Source: Amoebophrya sp. AT5.2 (Eukaryota; Sar; Dinophyceae; Syndiniales; Amoebophryaceae). From it: a stretch of DNA of 21,788 nt. Below the pieces are notes generated by a model. The model had not been told where the DNA came from. It ran no database searches and worked only from the letters and a program-made list of their open reading frames with translations. This document shows, one piece after another, positions 16,801 through 21,788 of this stretch. Both the position numbers and the translations under genes were made by a program. The DNA is taken from contig RXOD01004473.1 in NCBI GenBank assembly GCA_005223375.1, positions 1-21,788 on the forward strand, given 5' to 3'. How positions within the stretch are numbered: the first letter of the stretch is position 1; each line of letters opens with the position of its first letter.

Positions 16801-19419
16801 GCGGACATTCCCGAGGCCAACGCGCCGCCCGCATCAGCGGTTCCATGTTGACCCGTTTTCTGCTTCTTGTTCGGCGGCCCGCTGGCAGTACCATCGGATT
16901 TTGCGTCATCAAAAGTCTCATCCGGCCCCGCGTCGCCTTTCGTGCGCTTGCTACTTGACGAGGAGGAAGACGCCACTACGCCGGGCACTGGTTCTACGGT
17001 GAAGAACTTCTCGAAATTCGCATTTGGTTCTTCCGCCACCGCGGCAACCGTGCCGGATGCCTTCCTTCCCGCGGGCTTCTCGGGCTTCAGTTGTATCTTC
17101 ATCGGAATCTTCTTCGGGATAGACGGGACCGCGGGTGTTTTCGCTTCCTGTGATATCGCTTCCTGCTGCTTTCCGTCTTCGCCATCTTCCGGTACGGCAT
17201 CCAGGTCCACGACTTCGGACGTGGGCTTTTCTTCCCTCGCCGCCGCCGCCACAGGCTCTTTCGCCGTTTCATCATCTCCTGCTGCAACTGCTACGTTACT
17301 ATCCTTCGCCTTTTCATCTACACGACCTGCAGCCTTCTGCACAAAAGCATCTTCGACGCCAGCTACTGCGTCCTGAATCGCTGCAGGCTTTTCCTCTTCA
17401 ATCTCCCCTCCTCTGTCCAATACCGCTCGCGCGGCCGCAGCCATGTAATTAATATCGGCGTCGTCCTCTATCGCGGCCGCGCCGAAGTTCCTTCTTCTTC
17501 CAGCACCACCCGCAGCCGCACCACCGACCCCCCCGAAGCCTCCCGTGATGTTCGTGCTCGGGATGGCTTTCGCCATCCACGCCCCCAGCTCGCTCGCCAC
17601 CGCAGCCTCGTGCAGAAGGTGGATCGTCCGTTTGTCCGGCGTCACGTTCACGTCCACGTCCTCGTTCCCGGCTTGGAAGTTTAAAATGGCGACCGGGAAC
17701 TGCCGCGAGTTGAAGGCCTTGAAGCTCTCGTTCACTGTTTTCTGGATCTTCTTCGGCCACTCGGCGGGCCGGAAGTTGATGAAGAATTGCTGCAAATTCC
17801 GGTTGGACCGCCCCGCGTTCGCCTGCGAGATCACGCCGGTGAGTCGCCACGTGATTTCTTGCTGCCCGTTTCCGGTTTCGTTTCCCTTGCCGCTCGCCGC
17901 CCCCTTCGCGGTCGCAGCGCTCGTCGGCACCGCGCCGCCCACCAGGTCCACCTCCACGGTTTTGTCGAGAAAGCCGCCCGCGCCCCCGCCGTGTACCGAG
18001 ATCGCCGCCGCTTTCAGGCTGGGAAACGCCCCGGGTTAGAAGTTGAACAAACCCAGGCCGTGTGCGTCAAAGGTTTAGGGGTAGCCGTTATCGGATCCCC
18101 TCTTCCGATCACCCATTGCCATCGATCAGCGATAGTCGTCTGATAAGGGTCCCTCAGGCCGCACTTCTTCGGCGTGTAGTTCGTTAAACACTCGCTGGCA
18201 ATGGCTTTCTATGGCTGCAAGGCCTGCTGGCGTCGGAACCATCAGCACAAGAAGCCGCTGCCTTGTCGGGGGATGGCATACGCGTACCCATATCAGTCAG
18301 ACCTGAACCCTGCCGATCCTAGGTTGTCCCTGAAAACGAGAGCTCCAGCAAGAACTCTCAGCAAAGAACCTAAAACCCCGCTATTAAACCTTCGCTATTA
18401 ACAGCCTGAGTTTATAGATGCAGCCCTTAACCCGGCGTGGCAAGCAGCGTGACCACGTCCACACCGCCGCGGGTGCTCCGCTTCTCGTTCTTCACGGAAA
18501 ACTTCACGTGGTACTGGCAGACCGCGAACTGCGACAGCAGCCGCACGGTTTCCGCCAGGTGGGATTTGGCGTGCTTTTTGAAGTCCTCCCGCCGCACCGG
18601 CGTGGTCGAGAACAGTTTCTCGATCTTCACCGTCGTGCCGGCGCTGGGGAGAACGACCCTTTCCTTTTTCACCAGGTTCCCGCCACGGTCGTACTCGACC
18701 TTGCAGCCGAAGCGCGAATCGTACGCGCCCGCGGCGAGATGGTTGGTGGCGACCAGCGCGGTGGAGGTGGACCTTACTTTTTCCCGATTCACGGCCGTCG
18801 CCTTCCCCGATTTTTTCCCCGGGCCGCCAGTCGCACCCGATTTCCCCGCGGCGGCCTGCTCTCCATCTCTGACAAACAAGTCCCCCCCACAATCCTCGTT
18901 TTCCTGTCGGTCTCTCTTGCTGACCACTTCGAAGCGCTCGCTCAGGGCGCAGATTGCCGACAGCGCCTCCCCCCGGAAGCCGTAGGTCGCGAGGTCGCCG
19001 TGCAGGTCTTCGAATTCGCGCAGCTTGGACGTCCAGTGCCGCTTACACAGGTGTTCCAGATCCGCCTCCGCGATGCCGCGGCCGTCGTCGGTGAGATAGA
19101 TCCCGTCGACGCCGCCCTCGATCAGAGTTAGCTCGATCTTCGTCGCGCGCGCGTCCAGGGCGTTTTCCACCAGCTCCTTCACGCAGGACTCCAGCGAGAC
19201 GATGATTTGGTTGGTGCAGATCTCGTGGATCGTGGCCTGGTCCAGCCCCTTGATTCGTTGCTGTGTCGGAGCGGACGAGGTTTGGGCTGGCGCGAGCGCG
19301 AGCTGCTGCTCGGTCCTCGGGATTCGCGGGAGCTGTTCGTCCGCTGCAGCCTTGGTTGATCCCGCCTGGGGCGGGGCCTTGCCGCGGGGAACGGCCTTAG
19401 ATCCAGCGGCTTTCCTCAT
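13863..19419 (-). CDS. PMS2: PMS2/Pms1-type MutL homologue, mismatch-repair endonuclease subunit, three exons
   Basis: Exons are about 19419-18433, 18032-14733 and 14573-13863, giving ~1,665 residues, roughly twice human PMS2. ATG 19419 is the first in-frame Met; the frame above it opens only with TTG. The N-terminal GHKL ATPase shows CVKELVENALDARATKIEL, DDGRGIAEADLEHL and TYGFRGEALSAICALSE. A transducer domain follows (FFINFRPAEWPKKI, VDVNVTPDKRTIHLL). Next comes ~860 residues of acidic, Ser/Ala/Lys-rich linker with a basic NLS-like GKKRKKAQRR (nt ~15803-15774). The C-terminal domain has HGQFNAGFIL, the metal-binding DQHACDEKKRFE, ACRSAIMIG and CPHGRP, so the nuclease site looks complete. 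By family knowledge it pairs with MLH1 as MutL-alpha in the nucleus and nicks the error-containing strand. An insertion of ~90 residues splits the C-terminal domain in exon 3. The MLH1-type C-terminal FERC is absent, which argues for PMS rather than MLH1. Confidence 0.93.
14574..14732 (-). other. Intron 2 of the PMS gene, best joined at a TAC direct repeat
   Basis: Exon 2 reads ELTVSEY then hits a stop after LCALFP; exon 3 begins ...YLHVFRKNGFEI. Removing 159 bases between the two TAC codons (14735-14733 and 14576-14574) yields ELTVSEYLHVFRKNGF, which fits the family segment in length. The only GT-AG join in frame (donor GTCGGAG at 14742, acceptor CCCCAG at 14578) would delete SE and relies on a weak donor. 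The intron has stops in all frames. Confidence 0.6.
15723..16214 (-). repeat. Degenerate protein motif repeats in the PMS linker
   Basis: Within the disordered linker a short motif recurs: GGFVVTDLAAMLAS (16214-16173), GGFVVRDLAAILAE (16091-16050), PVTFVLRDLTSSLM (15974-15933) and a weaker DYKIIDVLSMLNR (15761-15723). Starts are spaced about 41, 39 and 71 residues apart. A further distant relative, GMSAIDIILQQ, lies at 16811-16779. The surrounding sequence is acidic and low-complexity. Confidence 0.7.
18033..18432 (-). other. Intron 1 of the PMS gene, flanked by an 8-bp inverted repeat
   Basis: Exon 1 ends at a TAA after LLATPG and exon 2 resumes as (PG)AFPSLKAAAISVHGG. The interval is bounded by CCGGGTTA (18031-18038) and its reverse complement TAACCCGG (18428-18435). 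An in-frame join keeping AFPSLKAAAISV removes about 400 bases with ends GG...CC, GT...CG or TT...GG depending on alignment. Alternatives are GT-AG (18431-18011, losing the LK segment) and GC-AG (18436-18019). Which is used cannot be decided without transcripts. Confidence 0.65.
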
Positions 19420-19932
19420 TCGGTATTCGGGCGGGGCATTGGTATGAGGGGGTGGCAAATTTGGGAGCCGATAGGAAGAGCCGATGGAAGTCCTTTTGCT
19501 AAGATCGTCCGAAGCGCTTCAAACTGAGAAAATGTTCGCGCCCTTGCGCCGATGGTCTCTGCTATCACATTTCTGTTTGAGCTGTCGCACTCGATTTTTA
19601 GATGTCGGCTCGGATCCCGTTTTGCCACGAAACTAGCCGTCTGAAAGTAGCCGTCTCAAAAAATGTCGCACGACACGATCGCTACGAACGCACTCACGGC
19701 AGTTTTCCTTCTCTTCATTTCGAACTTCCGCTACAGCGCAAACGCAGTCGAAGCTTTTTGCGGAAAAGCCGGCGCTGCGTTGGCCTCATTGCTTTTTGCG
19801 CTTTCTATTTTTGTCGTTCGACCTACTTTCGTCTGTTCAAATAATGCTCGCCAGAGTCGCATTCTATCAGAATTGGAATTCGCGCAGCGTCTTTCCCGGC
19901 AAGGATCACGCTGGGATCGTTCGGGTTTTCAA
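19420..19932. other. Intergenic stretch upstream of the PMS gene
   Basis: These 513 bases hold the 3' end of the small membrane protein gene and the 5' region of the PMS gene. A plus-strand frame from ATG 19663 has two hydrophobic runs but extends antisense into the exon of the minus-strand gene and has no recognised family. I see no RNA gene or repeat. Confidence 0.45.
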
Positions 19933-20524
19933 CTACTTCCAAGGATTCGGCATTGGTTCGTCAGTTGGTTTTTCCAAATTCCGCAATCGCGCCTCGCGCA
20001 TCGCCCGCCGCTGCTCCTCGGAGTACGCAACTGTGTTTCGAAATCGATTTCGTTCCGCCTGGGGGAAGAGACAAAAAAATAAATAGATGCGATGATTTTC
20101 CTAGCCCCCGCTGCCACTGTCAACAATACGAACAAATCACGTAAATGGATCTACAACCGGTGGGCCGGAGCCCAAGAATAAAAAAAATACCTCCGCCAAC
20201 CGGCTGCTGCGTGCCGCCCCCGACTGGCCCTCCTGTGCCCGCCGCGCCCCCCGCAGCCGCGCCGCCCCCTGCCGCGCGCTGTCCCTGCCAGTGCTGGTAC
20301 AACAAAAACGCCGCGATCGCTAGAACCAGCCCATACCGCTGCAGCGGGTAATCCCCGTCATCTTCCGCCGTCGCTGCCCTTCCGCCACCACTCCCGCTTT
20401 TTCCTCCGTTCAGCTGAAACATCATCTCGCGATAGCGCTCCTTCTGCTCTGCCGACAGCGATTCGTAGTCCACCTGCTTCAGCTTTTCGCGCATCGAGCT
20501 CCGCCACTCCTCTGACATCGGCAT
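19933..20524 (-). CDS. Small single-span membrane protein, two exons, family unknown
   Basis: Exon 1 (20524-20201 or -20191) encodes MPMSEEWRSSMREKLKQVDY, a charged helix with LSAEQKERYREMMFQLNG, an acidic patch, a membrane helix near 63-78 (RYGLVLAIAAFLLYQHW) and a Gly/Ala-rich linker. Exon 2 (20058-19933) encodes AERNRFRNTVAYSEEQRRAM and ends PTDEPMPNPWK before TAG. The product is about 149 residues. ATG 20524 was chosen because it follows a CAG acceptor-like site and precedes the well-behaved charged helix. The frame is open to ATG 20908, which would add a 128-residue Ser/Arg-rich, weakly presequence-like N-terminus. The helices on either side of the membrane segment resemble each other (SAEQKERYRE, SEEQRRAMRE). 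I do not recognise the family. Confidence 0.6.
20059..20200 (-). other. Intron of the small membrane protein gene
   Basis: The acceptor TCTTCCCCCAG at 20059 is strong. Frame continuity into AERNRF needs a phase-0 donor: GTTGGC at 20200 fits. The better-looking donor GTATTTTT at 20190 is phase 1 and would lead to a different frame that ends after about 30 codons. GGCGGA occurs at both ends of the interval. Confidence 0.5.
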
Positions 20525-21788
20525 GTCGGCCTGTTCGGAATAGGAAGTCCACTCCGCATTAAAAGCAAGAACGCCGATGGATGAGAAACCGTTGAACCAA
20601 GGAGATGTTGTCTTGGAGAGAAGCGCGAAAAAGAGGAAAGCGCATCTCCTGAGGATGGAAAAAGGGCCGCGAGAGGTGGTCGTGAAGTGCTTGCGAGAAC
20701 TGGGGAAAAAATGGCGTGCGCGATGTGGACTTGATTGGAAGCGACCGCTCGGAAGCTGGGGCTGCGAGTGTTTCGCGCCGACCTCGCTAACGCTCAGTGC
20801 TGCGGTAAGGTGCGTCCTTTGTGCGGCGTTCTTGCGAGCTTCTCGGCGCGAGGTGCACGTCGATGATGCAAGCCGGTTTGGCCGATCCTCACGCGCCAGC
20901 GTACCCATGGCACCACCGCTGAAAACAGCACCGGAAATAGTGTTGCAGAAGCTAAAGGATTACGTGGCTCTAGAAACACAACTACCAGACGAGGCAGAGT
21001 TCAATATGTGGAGAAAGCCTGTCCTGCGATCTGCCCGAATAGCCTGTAGCAAATTTGCCATCAGCGTTGCGAAGAAGTAGAGGCCTGTCAATTGGTGCGC
21101 CGACTCTCTTCGCGGTGCGCGCACTTGTGGCTGTAAGTCACGACATTGAATTGAACCAAATGTGAACGCGGTGATCACAGTGGACCGATAGATTTCCAGG
21201 GCATGATAAGGACATCAAAGCTGAGCACGTGAGCAGTCACACTGCATCAACTGCCGATCTCTGCGCGAACACTACTTCTTGATGACATCAGCACTCGAAT
21301 ATGCACGGGAGTAACTGTAGTAATATCGGTGTGTCTCTACTAAATTCGGCTGCACTTGTTTCTCTGCACTACGTTGTTCCCTTGAGGCGCGACGGCATGC
21401 GGCTCGCAGTTATCTACCCGACAATCCAGGGACGCGCTAAGCAGTCTCTCAGACTGGCAGGCTTCGGCGCCCCGGGGCGCGAACGGGGAGTGCACAGGGG
21501 CGCGCTGTGTATGAGGGGCGCTCTTCCGATCCCCTGGGCCTGTCGGACGCGGCGGAAAACCGGCGCCCGCGGTCGGCCGACCCCCCTATCGAGCGCCAAA
21601 TTTGCGAAGACCCCGAAGATCAGAAACCGACCGAGGGCATGCTCCCGCGTGTATTTGGGGCACTCTTTTCATTCCCGGGGCCTCTTGGGCCCGGAGGGCT
21701 GCCTGCGCCTGCGTTGTCTGTCGAGGATAGGGATATGCGGCACCGCCTCGCTCGACAGTGCGTCCCCTCTTTCCATCCGCAGCACCCG
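20525..21788. other. Upstream region of the small membrane protein gene, no firm gene
   Basis: This 1.26-kb terminal stretch holds the possible N-terminal extension noted above (up to 20908), read from the minus strand. A plus-strand frame from ATG 20909 to TAG 21080 encodes 57 residues (MAPPLKTAPEIVLQKLKDYV at its start) with good start context but no recognised family. From about 21430 the sequence becomes markedly GC-rich with several short palindromes. I see no conserved domain there. Confidence 0.4.
21718..21758. repeat. 8-bp inverted repeat (hairpin potential)
   Basis: CTGTCGAG (21718-21725) and CTCGACAG (21751-21758) are perfect reverse complements with a 25-base loop that itself contains GCGG...CCGC. 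It lies in the GC-rich terminal part of the window outside any recognised gene. Its function is unknown. Confidence 0.5.

Noticed and set aside
19663..20082. Plus-strand frame of 139 codons with two hydrophobic segments and a decent ATG context
   Set aside because: It overlaps the final exon of the minus-strand small membrane protein, whose charged C-terminus is more protein-like; nothing recognisable is encoded.
20909..21080. Plus-strand frame of 57 codons starting in CCATGG
   Set aside because: Plausible amino-acid composition but too short and without a family. The palindromic CCATGG also gives the minus-strand ATG 20908, so start context is not evidence.
1..21788. CRISPR array, rRNA, bacterial operon or prophage features
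   Set aside because: No regularly spaced repeats, no rRNA-like sequence, no Shine-Dalgarno spaced starts; spliced genes and eukaryotic protein families point to a eukaryote.

Overview
This is nuclear DNA of a eukaryote, most likely an alveolate and probably a dinoflagellate. The clues are long GC-rich coding regions with few introns, a six-transmembrane K+ channel of the EAG/CNG type, a PMS-type MutL with a very long disordered linker, a LINE-like reverse transcriptase fragment, and introns of which some fit GT-AG poorly. A compact syndinian (Amoebophrya-like) genome would fit the gene density and the inverted-repeat intron. That placement is inference, not something the sequence proves.

Every supportable gene is on the minus strand, so transcription runs from high to low coordinates. 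In that order: (1) a small two-exon single-span membrane protein (20524-19933); (2) a three-exon PMS2/Pms1-type mismatch-repair endonuclease of about 1,665 residues (19419-13863); (3) a small three-exon protein with PG-rich motifs like those of flagellar SHIPPO/STPGR proteins (13226-12409); (4) a three-exon orphan protein with four membrane segments (11407-10424); (5) a 1,567-residue single-exon voltage-gated K+ channel with a degenerate cyclic-nucleotide-binding-like domain (9335-4632); (6) a 794-residue single-exon CNNM/CorC-type DUF21 plus CBS protein (4036-1652); (7) a broken reverse transcriptase fragment at the window edge (684-1).

The genes do not form an obvious pathway. They look like a co-oriented run of unrelated genes, as is common in dinoflagellates. 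Spacers of about 0.5 to 1.3 kb separate them and hold only weak open frames that I do not accept as genes.

The most interesting signals are in the PMS gene. Its first intron is bounded by an 8-bp inverted repeat (CCGGGTTA ... TAACCCGG) and cannot be joined in frame with ordinary GT-AG sites without losing a plausible conserved segment. Its second intron joins best at a TAC direct repeat. Its disordered linker carries a short hydrophobic motif (FVVxDLAAxL-like) repeated three to four times. The K+ channel has an exceptionally long insertion between S5 and the pore helix.
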